This document shows positions 16,248 through 24,728 of a stretch of DNA of 64,000 bases, one piece after another. The stretch comes from an uncultured Bacteroidales bacterium. GTDB lineage: Bacteria > Bacteroidota > Bacteroidia > Bacteroidales > UBA932. Numbering within the stretch: the first letter of the stretch is position 1; every line of letters begins with the position of its first letter. A program made the position numbers and the translations under genes. The stretch lies in contig CAMJHF010000003.1 in NCBI GenBank assembly GCA_946405435.1, positions 62,001-126,000 of the forward strand, given 5' to 3'. A model generated the notes under the pieces. The model did no database searches and was not told where the DNA came from. It saw only the letters and a list, made by a program, of their open reading frames with translations.

Positions 16248-16436
16248 TTACAAAGTGTAGATTAGCGTCATCAGCTTCTGGAACGCGAAATCCACGACCC
16301 AGAGCACGGCAGCAAGAATGACCGTGGTTACCAGCACCAGCAGGGCTGAGCTCTGAAGCTTCTGCCATGTGGGCCAGGTGGTCTTCTTGGTGAGTTCCAC
16401 GAAGGACTCTTTGCAGTAGTTGATTAACTTTCTCAT
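16248..16436 (-). CDS. secE: Preprotein translocase subunit SecE
   Basis: A 62-residue single-span SecE, the clamp of the SecYEG channel in the inner membrane. It shows the family pattern of an amphipathic helix (LINYCKESFVELTKKTTWPTW) followed by one transmembrane helix (LLVLVTTVILAAVLWVVDF). The open frame continues upstream to 16544 into tRNA-Trp, but MRKLINYCKE fits the family start. An imperfect GATGCCG/CGGCATC hairpin lies in the leader at 16451-16483. Confidence 0.95.
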   Translation of the reverse strand: MRKLINYCKESFVELTKKTTWPTWQKLQSSALLVLVTTVILAAVLWVVDFAFQKLMTLIYTL

Positions 16437-16516
16437 TTTTACATTTAAAGGATGCCGTGAAATGGAAGCTGGGACGCGGCATCTGTTAAACATTATCAAG
16501 TCGTAACCCTTGATAT

Positions 16517-16590
16517 TGGCAGGGGAAGCAGGATTCGAACCCACATCGACGGTTTTGGAGACCGCTGAACTACCCTTGTTCTATTCCCCT
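16517..16590 (-). tRNA. tRNA-Trp (CCA)
   Basis: On the minus strand the acceptor AGGGGAA pairs with TTCCCCT, followed by G and an encoded CCA end. The anticodon loop CTCCAAA gives CCA. This is the only tRNA of the window with an encoded CCA. It sits between tuf and secE as in many bacteria. Confidence 0.96.
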
Positions 16591-16623
16591 AAAAGGCGGA
16601 CCTGCCGCTGGGGCCTGTCCGCC
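16591..16623 (-). terminator. Hairpin with T run between tuf and tRNA-Trp
   Basis: On the minus strand GGCGGAC and GTCCGCC form a 7-bp stem around a 15-base GC-rich loop, followed by TTTT and then directly by the first base of tRNA-Trp. It could attenuate transcription after tuf or mark a processing site for the tRNA. Confidence 0.5.
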
Positions 16624-16640
16624 ATAGATTCGGAACGGTA

Positions 16641-17828
16641 TTAGTCGAGGATCTTGATGACCTGACCTGCACCGACTGTACGGCCACCCTCACGGATTGC
16701 AAAACGAAGGCCTTCGTTCAGAGCAACAGGAGTGATGAGCTGGACATTGATTTCCACGTTGTCACCAGGCATGACCATCTCGACGCCCTCGGGCAGGGAG
16801 ATCTCACCGGTCACATCCAGGGTACGGATGAAGAACTGGGGACGATACTTGTTGTGGAAAGGAGTGTGACGGCCGCCTTCTTCTTTCTTCAGGACGTAGA
16901 TCTGTCCGAGGAAGTGGGAATGAGGCTTGATGGAGCCGGGCTTTGCGATAACCTCGCCGCGCTTGACTTCCTTCTTGTCGATACCACGGAGGAGCAGACC
17001 TACGTTGTCGCCTGCCTCACCCTGATCGAGGAGCTTGCGGAACATCTCGACGCCGGTGACCACGGTGGTCCTGGGCTTGTCGTTGAAACCGACGATCTCT
17101 GCAGGGTCGTTCACGTGGATGGTACCGGTCTCGATACGTCCGGTGACCACGGTGCCACGTCCGGTGATGGAGAAGATATCCTCGATAGGCATGAGGAAAG
17201 GCTTCTCGTTCTCACGTACGGGAAGAGGGATGTACTCGTCGACAGCGTCCATGAGCTCGAGCACCTTCTGCTCCCACTGAGGCTCGCCGTTGAGGGCTCC
17301 CAGTGCGGAACCGCGGATAACGGGAGCGTTGTCACCGTCGAAATCGTACTTGTTGAGGAGGTCGCGAACTTCCATCTCAACGAGGTCGAGCATTTCCTCG
17401 TCGTCTACGAGGTCGACCTTGTTCAGGAAGACAACCATCTTAGGAACGTTCACCTGCTTTGCGAGAAGCACGTGCTCGTTGGTCTGGGGCATAGGACCGT
17501 CGGTAGCGGCAACCACGAGGATAGCGCCGTCCATCTGGGCCGCACCGGTAACCATGTTCTTAACATAGTCAGCGTGACCAGGGCAGTCGACATGCGCATA
17601 GTGACGATTTGCGGTCTGGTACTCGATGTGAGCGGTGTTGATGGTGATACCGCGCTCCTTCTCCTCGGGAGCGTTGTCGATCTGGTCGAACGACTTGACC
17701 TCGCTGAGGCCCTGCTTTGCCAGAACCTGGGTGATAGCAGCGGTCAGAGTGGTTTTGCCGTGGTCAACGTGGCCGATGGTGCCGATGTTGACATGGGGTT
17801 TGTCCCTTTTGAATGTTTCTTTTGCCAT
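16641..17828 (-). CDS. tuf: Elongation factor Tu
   Basis: The 395-residue GTPase that delivers aminoacyl-tRNA to the ribosome. G1 is GHVDHGKTT, the DCPGH (G3) and [10 protein letters not shown] (G4) boxes are present, and domains 2 and 3 are complete, ending in [13 protein letters not shown]. It stands between a four-tRNA cluster and tRNA-Trp, the arrangement known from tufB of enterobacteria. Confidence 0.98.
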   Translation of the reverse strand: MAKETFKRDKPHVNIGTIGHVDHGKTTLTAAITQVLAKQGLSEVKSFDQIDNAPEEKERGITINTAHIEYQTANRHYAHVDCPGHADYVKNMVTGAAQMDGAILVVAATDGPMPQTNEHVLLAKQVNVPKMVVFLNKVDLVDDEEMLDLVEMEVRDLLNKYDFDGDNAPVIRGSALGALNGEPQWEQKVLELMDAVDEYIPLPVRENEKPFLMPIEDIFSITGRGTVVTGRIETGTIHVNDPAEIVGFNDKPRTTVVTGVEMFRKLLDQGEAGDNVGLLLRGIDKKEVKRGEVIAKPGSIKPHSHFLGQIYVLKKEEGGRHTPFHNKYRPQFFIRTLDVTGEISLPEGVEMVMPGDNVEINVQLITPVALNEGLRFAIREGGRTVGAGQVIKILD

Positions 17829-17850
17829 AATATTATGTATAAAGTTGTTA

Positions 17851-17875
17851 CAAAAATAAACCGGATTTCTCCGGT
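17851..17875 (-). promoter_or_regulatory. Possible internal promoter and hairpin before tuf
   Basis: On the minus strand a small hairpin (ACCGGA, 4-base loop, TCCGGT; 17860-17875) is followed by TATTTTTG (17851-17858), a match to the TAnnTTTG minus-7 box, 22 bp before the tuf start. No minus-33 TTTG is in place. It may be an internal promoter, or the hairpin may simply help to process the tRNA end. Confidence 0.35.
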
Positions 17876-17879
17876 CTAG

Positions 17880-17951
<72 letters not shown>

Positions 17952-17961
17952 AACATTTTTG

Positions 17962-18033
17962 AGCGGGGTAGGAGAATCGAACTCCCATTTTCAGCTTGGA
18001 AGGCTGACATAATAGCCGTTATACGAACCCCGC
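17962..18033 (-). tRNA. tRNA-Gly (TCC)
   Basis: The acceptor GCGGGGT pairs with ACCCCGC; the anticodon stem TCAGC/GCTGA encloses the loop CTTCCAA, anticodon TCC. The T arm is GGGAG/CTCCT. CCA is not encoded. Confidence 0.95.
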
Positions 18034-18059
18034 TGGTGGGAAGATTCTCTTCCGCTTCG

Positions 18060-18142
18060 TGGGCAAGGATGGATTCGAACCACCGTAGGCGTGCGCCAGC
18101 AGATTTACAGTCTGCCCCATTTGGCCACTCTGGTACTTGCCC
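18060..18142 (-). tRNA. tRNA-Tyr (GTA)
   Basis: The acceptor GGGCAAG pairs with CTTGCCC and the discriminator is A. The anticodon stem GCAGA/TCTGC encloses CTGTAAA, anticodon GTA. A long variable arm makes it a class II tRNA, as expected for bacterial tRNA-Tyr. Confidence 0.95.
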
Positions 18143-18158
18143 GTTTAAAACTGCGATG

Positions 18159-18232
18159 AGCCGATGGAGGGAATCGAACCCACGACCTTGAGATTACAAA
18201 TCACACGCTCTGGCCATCTGAGCTACATCGGC
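18159..18232 (-). tRNA. tRNA-Thr (TGT)
   Basis: The acceptor GCCGATG pairs with CATCGGC; the anticodon loop TTTGTAA reads TGT. The anticodon stem TGTGA/TCTCA contains a T-T mismatch in its middle (positions 29-41), a small departure from a perfect stem. It is the first gene of the operon. CCA is not encoded. Confidence 0.92.
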
Positions 18233-18262
18233 AGTATGTCAATGCCTCTCTTTAGAGGACTG

Positions 18263-18293
18263 CAAAGGTAAGCATTATTTTCAAATCTCCAAA
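18263..18293 (-). promoter_or_regulatory. Promoter of the tRNA-tuf-secE-nusG-ribosomal protein-rpoBC operon
   Basis: On the minus strand TTTG (18290-18293), 19 bp and TACCTTTG (18263-18270) match the Bacteroidota consensus TTTG-N19-TAnnTTTG exactly. The box ends about 30 bp before tRNA-Thr(TGT). The promoter overlaps the last codons of dxs, which is transcribed in the same direction. Confidence 0.82.
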
Positions 18294-20146
18294 AACTTTT
18301 GAAAGATTTTTTGCATTCCTTCAGTGTCCAGGCAGTAGTCGGCGCGTTGCTTGGACTGGCTTGCCTGGGAAACGAAGCTGTCGCTTATGCCGACCGGCCT
18401 TACGGTGGCCCTGCAGCCGCGTTCGGCGATGAATTCGCTCACGGCTCCGAACAGTCCGCCTGCAAGTGCTCCGTCTTCCACTGTAACTATCTTGTCGAAA
18501 CTCTTCGCAATATCTTCCAACACTGCGGTATCCAATGGTTTAATATATCTGAAGTAGTATACCGCCACGCTGTCTCCTAACGCCTCCGCAGCCTCCAGGG
18601 CACGGTTGACCGCGGGACCCGTACCTATCACCGCGAGTTTGTTTCCCTCCTTGAGCTGTTTTGCCTTTCCGGGCGCCAGCTGCACGGCGGGCTCGTTTTC
18701 GAATGGGACGCCCTCGGCATTCCCGCGCGGGTACCTTATAATGAAAGGACCATGTCCGGTGTTCAGCGAGGTGAACATCAGGTTGCGCAGCTCGGCTTCG
18801 TTGCGGGGCGCGCTGATGATGACTCCGGGAATGCATCGCAGCGCGGCCATGTCGAAGGCGCCCTGGTGCGTCGCTCCGTCTTCGCCCACCAGTCCGGCGC
18901 GGTCCAGGCACAGGGTTACGGGCAGGCCGGGCAGGGCGGCGTCGTGTATGATCTGGTCATACGCACGCTGCGAGAACGATGAGTATATGTTGCAGAACGG
19001 CCTCATGCCGCCTGCTGCAAGTCCTGCGGAGAAGGTGACGGCGTGCTCTTCTTCGATGCCAACGTCGAAGAAGCGTTCCGGGTACAGCCTGGCGAATTCC
19101 GTCATGCCGCAGCCGGTGGCCATTGCGGGCGTGATTCCGGCAACCCTGCCGTCTTCGGCGGCGAGTTCGCACAATACCTTGCCGAACACGTCCTGATACC
19201 TGGGTACCTGGCGGGGCTGGCTCTTGCGCTCGCCCGACTCTGGGTCGAATCTGCCGGGAGCGTGCCATACCACCGGGTCGGCCTCGGCCGGAGCGTAGCC
19301 CTTGCCCTTGACGGTAAAGGTGTGGAGCATCCTGGGCCCCTTGATGGAGCGCAGTTTTATGAGGGTGTCTACCACCGAGTCTATGTCGTTGCCGTCGATA
19401 GGACCGAAGTACCTGAACCCCAGAGCCTCGAACAGGTCGCCGCCGGTACGCTTGATGAACCAGGACTTGACGGTGCGGGTCCAGCGCTGGAGAGTAGCAC
19501 GCAGGCGGCTGTCGCCCAGGCTGTGCCAGACGCGGTTCTTGAATCTGTTGTACTGGGTGCTTGTCGTTATCTTGAGCAGGTAGTTGTGCAGGCCTCCCAG
19601 GTTGCCGTCAATGGACTGGTTGTTGTCGTTGAGTATGACCAGAAGGTCGGCTCCTCCGGCTCCGGCATTGTTCAGGCCTTCGAATGCAAGGCCTCCGGTA
19701 AGGGCTCCGTCTCCGATAAGGGCTGCGACTTTGTGTTGCTCCCCTTTTATGCGGCCGGCCTCGGACAGGCCCAGGGCGGCCGAGACGGAATTGGATGCAT
19801 GCCCGGCCACGAAGTCGTCGTATTCGCTCTCTGCAGGCAGGGGGAAGCCGCTTGGCCCTCCGGCCTTGCGGATGTCCCTGAACTGCTCGCGGCGGCCGGT
19901 TATGATCTTGTGGGCATAGGCCTGGTGGCCTACGTCGAATACTATTTTGTCTTCAGGAGTATTGTAAACGTAATGAAAACCGACTATCAACTCCACGGCT
20001 CCCAGGCTCGAGGCCAGGTGTCCCGGATTGTCGGAACAGCACTCGATAATGTAGCTGCGTATCTGGTCGCACAGTTCCCGCAGCTGGCTGCGGCTGAGCT
20101 TGCGCAAGTCGGCCGGAGAGTCTATTTTGTTCAGCAGTTCGTACAT
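18281..20146 (-). CDS. dxs: 1-Deoxy-D-xylulose-5-phosphate synthase
   Basis: A 621-residue thiamine-diphosphate enzyme that joins pyruvate and glyceraldehyde 3-phosphate, the first step of the MEP isoprenoid pathway. Visible features are GHQAYAHKIITGR, the cofactor motif LIGDGALTGGLAFEGLNNAG with NDNNQSIDGNLGG, and the C-terminal transketolase domain (YPERFFDVGIEEEHAVTFSAGLA, then DRAGLVGEDGATHQG). The frame is open to TTG 20176, but a minus-7 box overlaps that codon, so ATG 20146 (MYELLNKI) is chosen. Its 3' end carries the promoter of the tRNA-tuf operon. Confidence 0.96.
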   Translation of the reverse strand: MYELLNKIDSPADLRKLSRSQLRELCDQIRSYIIECCSDNPGHLASSLGAVELIVGFHYVYNTPEDKIVFDVGHQAYAHKIITGRREQFRDIRKAGGPSGFPLPAESEYDDFVAGHASNSVSAALGLSEAGRIKGEQHKVAALIGDGALTGGLAFEGLNNAGAGGADLLVILNDNNQSIDGNLGGLHNYLLKITTSTQYNRFKNRVWHSLGDSRLRATLQRWTRTVKSWFIKRTGGDLFEALGFRYFGPIDGNDIDSVVDTLIKLRSIKGPRMLHTFTVKGKGYAPAEADPVVWHAPGRFDPESGERKSQPRQVPRYQDVFGKVLCELAAEDGRVAGITPAMATGCGMTEFARLYPERFFDVGIEEEHAVTFSAGLAAGGMRPFCNIYSSFSQRAYDQIIHDAALPGLPVTLCLDRAGLVGEDGATHQGAFDMAALRCIPGVIISAPRNEAELRNLMFTSLNTGHGPFIIRYPRGNAEGVPFENEPAVQLAPGKAKQLKEGNKLAVIGTGPAVNRALEAAEALGDSVAVYYFRYIKPLDTAVLEDIAKSFDKIVTVEDGALAGGLFGAVSEFIAERGCRATVRPVGISDSFVSQASQSKQRADYCLDTEGMQKIFQKFLEI

Positions 20147-20164
20147 CGGTTCCAGTTCAGAGTG

Positions 20165-20201
20165 CAAAAATAGCAAATTATCGAAAAAAGTTCTATATTT
20201 G
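20165..20201. promoter_or_regulatory. Divergent minus-7 boxes for dxs and ssb
   Basis: The minus strand has TATTTTTG at 20165-20172, 18 bp before the dxs ATG. The plus strand has TATATTTG at 20194-20201, 24 bp before the ssb ATG. Neither has a clear TTTG at the minus-33 distance. Assignment is by box match only. Confidence 0.45.
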
Positions 20202-20225
20202 GGTTTGTTTAAAAATATTACGGAT

Positions 20226-20834
20226 ATGCCATCATTGAATAAAATCTTGCTAATCGGTAACGTTGGAAGAGACCCCGAAGTACGTTACCTCGACCAGGGA
20301 GCCGCCCAGGGCGGCCAGAGCACCAAAGTCGCCACTTTCACCCTCGCCACCACGGACCGTTACCGCGACCGTAGCGGCGAACTCCGGGAGAATACAGAAT
20401 GGCACAACATCGTAGCGTGGCGCCAGCTTGCCGATCTCGCCGAAAAATACATCCGCAAAGGAAGCCAGATCTATATCGAAGGACACATGCGCACCCGTTC
20501 CTACACTGACCAGCAGGGTGTCAAGAAGTATGTGACCGAGGCCGTAGCCGACAATATCCAGCTTCTCGGCCGCCCCGGAGAGGGCGTCCAGCCGGCCTCC
20601 GGCGGCTATGCCCCCGCAGGCGGCGGTTACCAGGCCCCTGCCGGAGGCGGCTACCAGGCTCCTTCCCAGAACGCCGGATTCCAGACCCCGTCCTATCAGG
20701 CTCCTTCATACCAGGCTCCTGCGCAGCCGGCCGCCCCTGCAGGTCCTGCCGCTGGCGGCTATCAGCGTCGCACCGACGCCCCCGCCGCCCCCGACTTCAG
20801 CGCCCCTTCGCAGGACGACGACCTGCCGTTCTAG
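20226..20834 (+). CDS. ssb: Single-stranded DNA-binding protein
   Basis: A 202-residue SSB that coats single-stranded DNA in replication, recombination and repair. Residues 1-112 are the OB fold (NKILLIGNVGRDPEVRYLDQG, NTEWHNIVAWRQLADLAEKY). The linker is long and rich in Gly, Gln, Ala and Pro with imperfect GGGYQAPA and SYQAP repeats. The tip DDDLPF is the canonical partner-binding tail. ATG 20226 is chosen over the open frame from 20100 because MPSLNKILLIG is the family start. Confidence 0.96.
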   Translation: MPSLNKILLIGNVGRDPEVRYLDQGAAQGGQSTKVATFTLATTDRYRDRSGELRENTEWHNIVAWRQLADLAEKYIRKGSQIYIEGHMRTRSYTDQQGVKKYVTEAVADNIQLLGRPGEGVQPASGGYAPAGGGYQAPAGGGYQAPSQNAGFQTPSYQAPSYQAPAQPAAPAGPAAGGYQRRTDAPAAPDFSAPSQDDDLPF

Positions 20835-20917
20835 GCTCCGCCCTTAGTGAAGCCTCCCACCGGTCCTGCCGCCTTTCGTGCGTTTTTCGCAATATCCTTA
20901 CAGTCAATCAGTTATAG

Positions 20918-20950
20918 AATCGTCCCGGGGGGAATCTCCCCCGGGATGAT
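20918..20950 (+). terminator. GC-rich hairpin after ssb, possible terminator
   Basis: The arms around CGTCCCGGGGG and CCCCCGGGATG can form a stem of 12-13 bp with one G-T pair. The following TTGTCATT is a poor U tract. The rest of the 20835-21018 gap shows nothing else. Confidence 0.4.
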
Positions 20951-21018
20951 TTGTCATTAGCCTGAGAATCAGTCACTTGCGAACAACGCAATCGGCGCTG
21001 CCGAAGCCGTTCCGCCTC

Positions 21019-22359
21019 CTATTTGTTGGGAGCGTCGAGGCCGAGCTCGGGATGGCGTCTGGAGTTCCGTGCAAACAGTAGGGCGACGGCGACGGCGGCT
21101 ACGCAAAGGGCCGTGAACATGAGCTCGACCGAGAAAGAACCGCGCAAAGCGGCATCAGTGCCGGTGCCGGCGCTTCCCAGCAGCTGGCCTGCCAGCATCT
21201 TGAAGCTGAGCAGCCCCAGGTTCTGCACCCAGTAGACCAGCGCAAAAGTGGTCCCCAGGACTCTGTCGGGCACGATTTTGGGCACGGAGGGCCACAAGGC
21301 GGCAGGCACGAGCGAGTAGCCGAAGCCCAGCAGCGCCATGGCGAGGTAGCCGAAGAAAGGAACTCCCTGCGGCCCGAAGGTCAGCAGGAGGTGGGCGATG
21401 AGGGCCAGCACCGAGCCAAGGACCATCCATTTTGTGCCCTGTCCTTTCTTGTCGACCAGCAGTCCGAACAACGGAGCGAAAACGACAGTGGCGAAAGGAA
21501 GCATGGACACCATCCATCCGGCAGTCTCGGCGGGAATCTCGAAGCGGGGGATAAGGATGGCTCCGGCGAATTTCTTGAATGCTATTATGCTGCTGTAGAA
21601 CAGCACGCACAGCAGGCCAACGAGCCAGAAGTTGCCGTTCTTAAGGATACCGACTACGTCGGAGAACTTGAACTGGTCCTCCTTCTTGGACACGGCGGGA
21701 TCCTCCCCGGACTGCCGCACACGGTCATAGCGTGCATCCAGGGCCACGAACAGGGCCCAGAGGATGAGGCCTGCGGCCATGAGGCCCATGCCGACCACCG
21801 CCGGACGTGCCGTCTCTGCAAGTGAATAGACGTGGCCGCTGTTTTCCACCACCAGGCGCGGAGCCAGCACCAATGCGAAGGCGGTGCCCAGGCGGGCGAT
21901 GGCGAGCTGCAGGCCCATGGCAAGGGCCATGGGGCCGTGACGGAACCATTTGGCGATCGAACGGGTAACGGCTGTCCCGGCAATCTCGCTGCCAAGGCCG
22001 AAGAACATGCATCCGGCATATGCGATACGCAGAGACTTCTGCGGCGGGAATCCCGCTGTGATGGCGTACAGGACAGCCGCAGCCCCGGCGACCATCATCC
22101 CGACGAATATTGAACCGGTTATCCGTACACCCCACTTGTCAAGCAAAATGCCGCAGACGACCAGTCCGCCGAAAACGCACAGCACCGAATATCCGCTGGT
22201 ATACAGGCCGTAGCCTGCCGCATCCCAGCCGAGCTGCGTAAGTCCAGGGTTCTCGAAGAGGTATGAGATAGTGGAGAAGCAGTCGTCGAAAAAGTACGAC
22301 GCGAACATCGGCACCACCAGGCAAGCCAGGGCAACCCAGCGAAGTTTCTTCAGAGACAT
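21019..22359 (-). CDS. MFS transporter, MFSD1-like
   Basis: A 446-residue inner-membrane carrier with about 12 hydrophobic segments. After the first helix comes a loop (SYFFDDCFSTISYLFENP), and the segment LLDKWGVRITGS corresponds to the MFS motif A region. The stretch GFGYSLVPAALWPSVPKIV followed by YWVQNLGLLSFKMLAGQLLG resembles the MFSD1 group, whose animal member carries dipeptides; the bacterial substrate is unknown. A paralogue lies 56 bp upstream in the same direction, so the two are probably cotranscribed. Confidence 0.85.
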   Translation of the reverse strand: MSLKKLRWVALACLVVPMFASYFFDDCFSTISYLFENPGLTQLGWDAAGYGLYTSGYSVLCVFGGLVVCGILLDKWGVRITGSIFVGMMVAGAAAVLYAITAGFPPQKSLRIAYAGCMFFGLGSEIAGTAVTRSIAKWFRHGPMALAMGLQLAIARLGTAFALVLAPRLVVENSGHVYSLAETARPAVVGMGLMAAGLILWALFVALDARYDRVRQSGEDPAVSKKEDQFKFSDVVGILKNGNFWLVGLLCVLFYSSIIAFKKFAGAILIPRFEIPAETAGWMVSMLPFATVVFAPLFGLLVDKKGQGTKWMVLGSVLALIAHLLLTFGPQGVPFFGYLAMALLGFGYSLVPAALWPSVPKIVPDRVLGTTFALVYWVQNLGLLSFKMLAGQLLGSAGTGTDAALRGSFSVELMFTALCVAAVAVALLFARNSRRHPELGLDAPNK

Positions 22360-22415
22360 AAATCAGTAATTCAGATTGTGTGCTGACGGAAACCCTTCTG
22401 CCAGCACCGGAACGG

Positions 22416-23783
22416 TTATTTCTGGATGTTGGGGAGTTCGAGGCCGTAGCCCTTCTTGCGGTCCTCGCTCTTGAGCAGCAGGCTGAAGATGAAGGCCAGT
22501 ACTCCGAAGCTGGAGAAGACAATCATGGGCACGGTGTAGCCTCCGGTGCTCTGACGGAGCGAGCCGATGAGCATGGGCACAAGGCACAGTCCTATGTTCT
22601 GCACCCAGAAAATAAGGCAGTACGCACTTCCAAGGATCTTTTCGTCTATAATCTTGGGAACGCTGGGCCAGAGAGCTGCAGGCACAAGCGAGAAACTAAC
22701 GCCGAGCACTACGATGAGCAGCGACGCAAGCCACTTCTGAGGCACGACTGGCAGCAGGAAAGCAAAGCATAGGTGGCACACGATCATGATCACAGCTCCT
22801 GCCATGAGCATGGTGGCTCCCATGCCCTTCCTGTCGAGGAAGCCTCCGAGGAACGGGGTAAGCACCATTGCGAGGATGGGGAAGACGCTGAACATCTGAG
22901 CCGCAGTCGCTGCGTCAACGCCCAGAGTCTCTTCCAGGAAGTTCGGAGCGAAGCGCTGGAACGGGAAAATCGCGCTGTAGTAGAGCACGCACAGCAGTGC
23001 CACGATCCAGAACATCTTGCTCTTGAAGATGGCTCCGAGATCCTTGATGTGGAATTCATCCTCGGGCGACTTCTCTTCGGTGGCCAGGCCTGCCGCCACC
23101 AGCTGGGAGTCGAACTTTCGGTCCATGATGCCGAATATGATGAAATTGATAAGGCCGATGCACAGCAGTGCGCCGCAGAATCCGAGAGGAGCGATGATGC
23201 TGCCGCCGGCGGCGTTGGAAATGATGGGCGCAATCCACATGACGGCAAAAACGCCAAGACGGGCGATTGCCATTTCGAGCCCCATTGCAAGGGCCATCTC
23301 CTTGCCTTTGAACCACTTGGCCAGGATCTTGGACACGTTGGTGCCTTCCATTTCGCAGCCACATCCGAAAATCATGAAGCCCAGCGACGCCATCTTGGCG
23401 CTGGCGGGCATTTCAACCCACCAGCTGCCCAGCCACTGCGCGAAACCGGTGGTCTGGAACCAGTCGCTGATGCCCACGAACTTGATTGCGGCACCTGCCA
23501 CCATGAGGCCGGCGGACAGCACTCCGGAAAAGCGTACGCCCAGCTTGTCGAGTATGACTCCTGCGAGGATGAGGAAGCCGCAGACATTGAGTATGTATTC
23601 CGATGCCGCATACTTGCCGAAGACGCTGCTGTTCCATCCTAAATCGGTTTCTACCAGGGATTTGAGAGGGCTCATCACGTCTACGAACATGTACGCGAAG
23701 AACATCATCAGTGCCACCAGCACCAGCACGGTCCACCGCGCCAGCGGAGAATCGTTCATCAGTTTTGCAATTTTTTCTGCCAT
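22416..23783 (-). CDS. MFS transporter, MFSD1-like (paralogue)
   Basis: A 455-residue carrier with about 12 membrane segments, clearly related to its downstream neighbour (shared VILDKLGVRFSG, AMGLEMAIARLG and SFSLVPAALWPSVPKI). It has a wider loop at residues about 95-125 (WFQTTGFAQWLGSWWVEM) and a cysteine pair in FGCGCEMEGTN. Tandem copies suggest duplication with divergence of substrate, or a heteromeric pair; the sequence does not decide. Function as a peptide or organic-acid carrier is inference. Confidence 0.85.
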   Translation of the reverse strand: MAEKIAKLMNDSPLARWTVLVLVALMMFFAYMFVDVMSPLKSLVETDLGWNSSVFGKYAASEYILNVCGFLILAGVILDKLGVRFSGVLSAGLMVAGAAIKFVGISDWFQTTGFAQWLGSWWVEMPASAKMASLGFMIFGCGCEMEGTNVSKILAKWFKGKEMALAMGLEMAIARLGVFAVMWIAPIISNAAGGSIIAPLGFCGALLCIGLINFIIFGIMDRKFDSQLVAAGLATEEKSPEDEFHIKDLGAIFKSKMFWIVALLCVLYYSAIFPFQRFAPNFLEETLGVDAATAAQMFSVFPILAMVLTPFLGGFLDRKGMGATMLMAGAVIMIVCHLCFAFLLPVVPQKWLASLLIVVLGVSFSLVPAALWPSVPKIIDEKILGSAYCLIFWVQNIGLCLVPMLIGSLRQSTGGYTVPMIVFSSFGVLAFIFSLLLKSEDRKKGYGLELPNIQK

Positions 23784-23834
23784 ATCGAGTGTTTTTTCCG
23801 AATTCTGTTTGAAGTCGCTAATATAGAAAAAAAT

Positions 23835-24722
23835 TTATTGTCGCTGGCGGACGGCTTCGAATAGGAGGATGGCTGCGCTGACGGACACGTTGAGGGAGTC
23901 GGCGGTGCCGAGCATGGGGATGCGGATGTGCGCGGAAGCGGCCTCCCGCCATGCCTGCGACAGGCCCGTGCTCTCCGTGCCCATGACCAGGGCGGTGCCG
24001 CCGCGCATGTCGCAGTCATAGTAGAGCGATGAGTCCTGAAGTTGTGCGGTCAAAATCCGGATGCCGTTGCGTTTGAGCCAGGAAATGGCTTCCCGGGATG
24101 TGCATGCCACCGTCGGGACCGTGAAGACGGTGCCGGTGGATGCTCGTATGACGTTGGGGTTGAAGATGTCTGTGAGGGGGTCGCAGACCAGCAGGGCGTG
24201 GGCTCCGGCGGCATCCGCGCTGCGGAGCACGGCGCCGAGGTTGCCCGGCTTTTCAACGCTCTCGAGCACCATGACGAGCGGATTCTCGGGCAGCGACAAC
24301 TCCTCCAGGCTCAAGGTCTTGGTGAAAACTTCTGCGATCATGCCCTCCGTTCCGCCCCTGTACGCAATCTTGTCGTACACTTCCTCGCTCACCTCGATGG
24401 TACATCTACTGGTGACGGGATACCTCTCCCCAAAAACGTCGCTACGCGACCCCTCCCACGCAAGCGTGGGCCCCTCCCTCTTATGGAGCCGAGGGTGGCT
24501 ACAGTTTTTGGGGAGAGGTATCCCGTCACCGGCGCCGGAAACAAGTGTAGGGCAGATAAACAGCGTATCCACCCGGAAGCCGGCGGCGACGCAGCGCTCG
24601 ATTTCGCGTCGCCCCTCCACCACGAAAAGACCGCTCTCGCGCCGCAGGGACGAATCCTTCTGCAGCGCGAGCAGCCGCTTGACCTTTGGGTTGTGCGCGG
24701 AGGTAATCAGCTCCGTGGGCAT
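23835..24722 (-). CDS. TrmH/SpoU-family rRNA or tRNA 2'-O-methyltransferase with in-frame element insertion
   Basis: A 295-residue RNA methyltransferase. The N-terminal L30e-like binding domain starts ITSAHNPKVKRLLALQKDSSLRRESGLFVVEGRREIERC. The SPOUT knot motifs are seen as VLESVEKPGNLGAVLRSADAAGA, ALVMGTESTGLSQAW and IPMLGTADSLNVSVSAAILLFEAVR. Residues 65-104 (GDGIPLPKN to GERYPVT) are not part of the family: they are encoded by a 120-bp palindromic element (24411-24530) inserted in frame between ICPTLVSGA and the strand CTIEVSEEVYDKIAYRGGTEGM. The catalytic domain is complete, so the protein may still work. It lies 6 bp after lysS in the same transcript. Confidence 0.9.
   Translation of the reverse strand: MPTELITSAHNPKVKRLLALQKDSSLRRESGLFVVEGRREIERCVAAGFRVDTLFICPTLVSGAGDGIPLPKNCSHPRLHKREGPTLAWEGSRSDVFGERYPVTSRCTIEVSEEVYDKIAYRGGTEGMIAEVFTKTLSLEELSLPENPLVMVLESVEKPGNLGAVLRSADAAGAHALLVCDPLTDIFNPNVIRASTGTVFTVPTVACTSREAISWLKRNGIRILTAQLQDSSLYYDCDMRGGTALVMGTESTGLSQAWREAASAHIRIPMLGTADSLNVSVSAAILLFEAVRQRQ
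24411..24530. mobile_element. 120-bp palindromic MITE/REP-like element inside a coding region
   Basis: The ends are perfect 27-bp inverted repeats, 24411-24437 and 24504-24530, each beginning GGTGACGGGATACC inward. The 66-bp core holds a second small hairpin (CCCACG, CAAG-type loop, CGTGGG near 24455-24470) and the sequence CGCTACGCGAC. The length is 40 codons and the element lies exactly in codon phase, adding residues 65-104 to the methyltransferase; no stop arises on either strand. No clear target-site duplication and no second copy in this window were found. Confidence 0.88.
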
Positions 24723-24728
24723 CGGAAA

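Noticed and set aside
22360..22415. Possible GTGCTG/CAGCAC hairpin between the two MFS genes
   Set aside because: Only six base pairs with a long loop and no T run; not convincing as a terminator.
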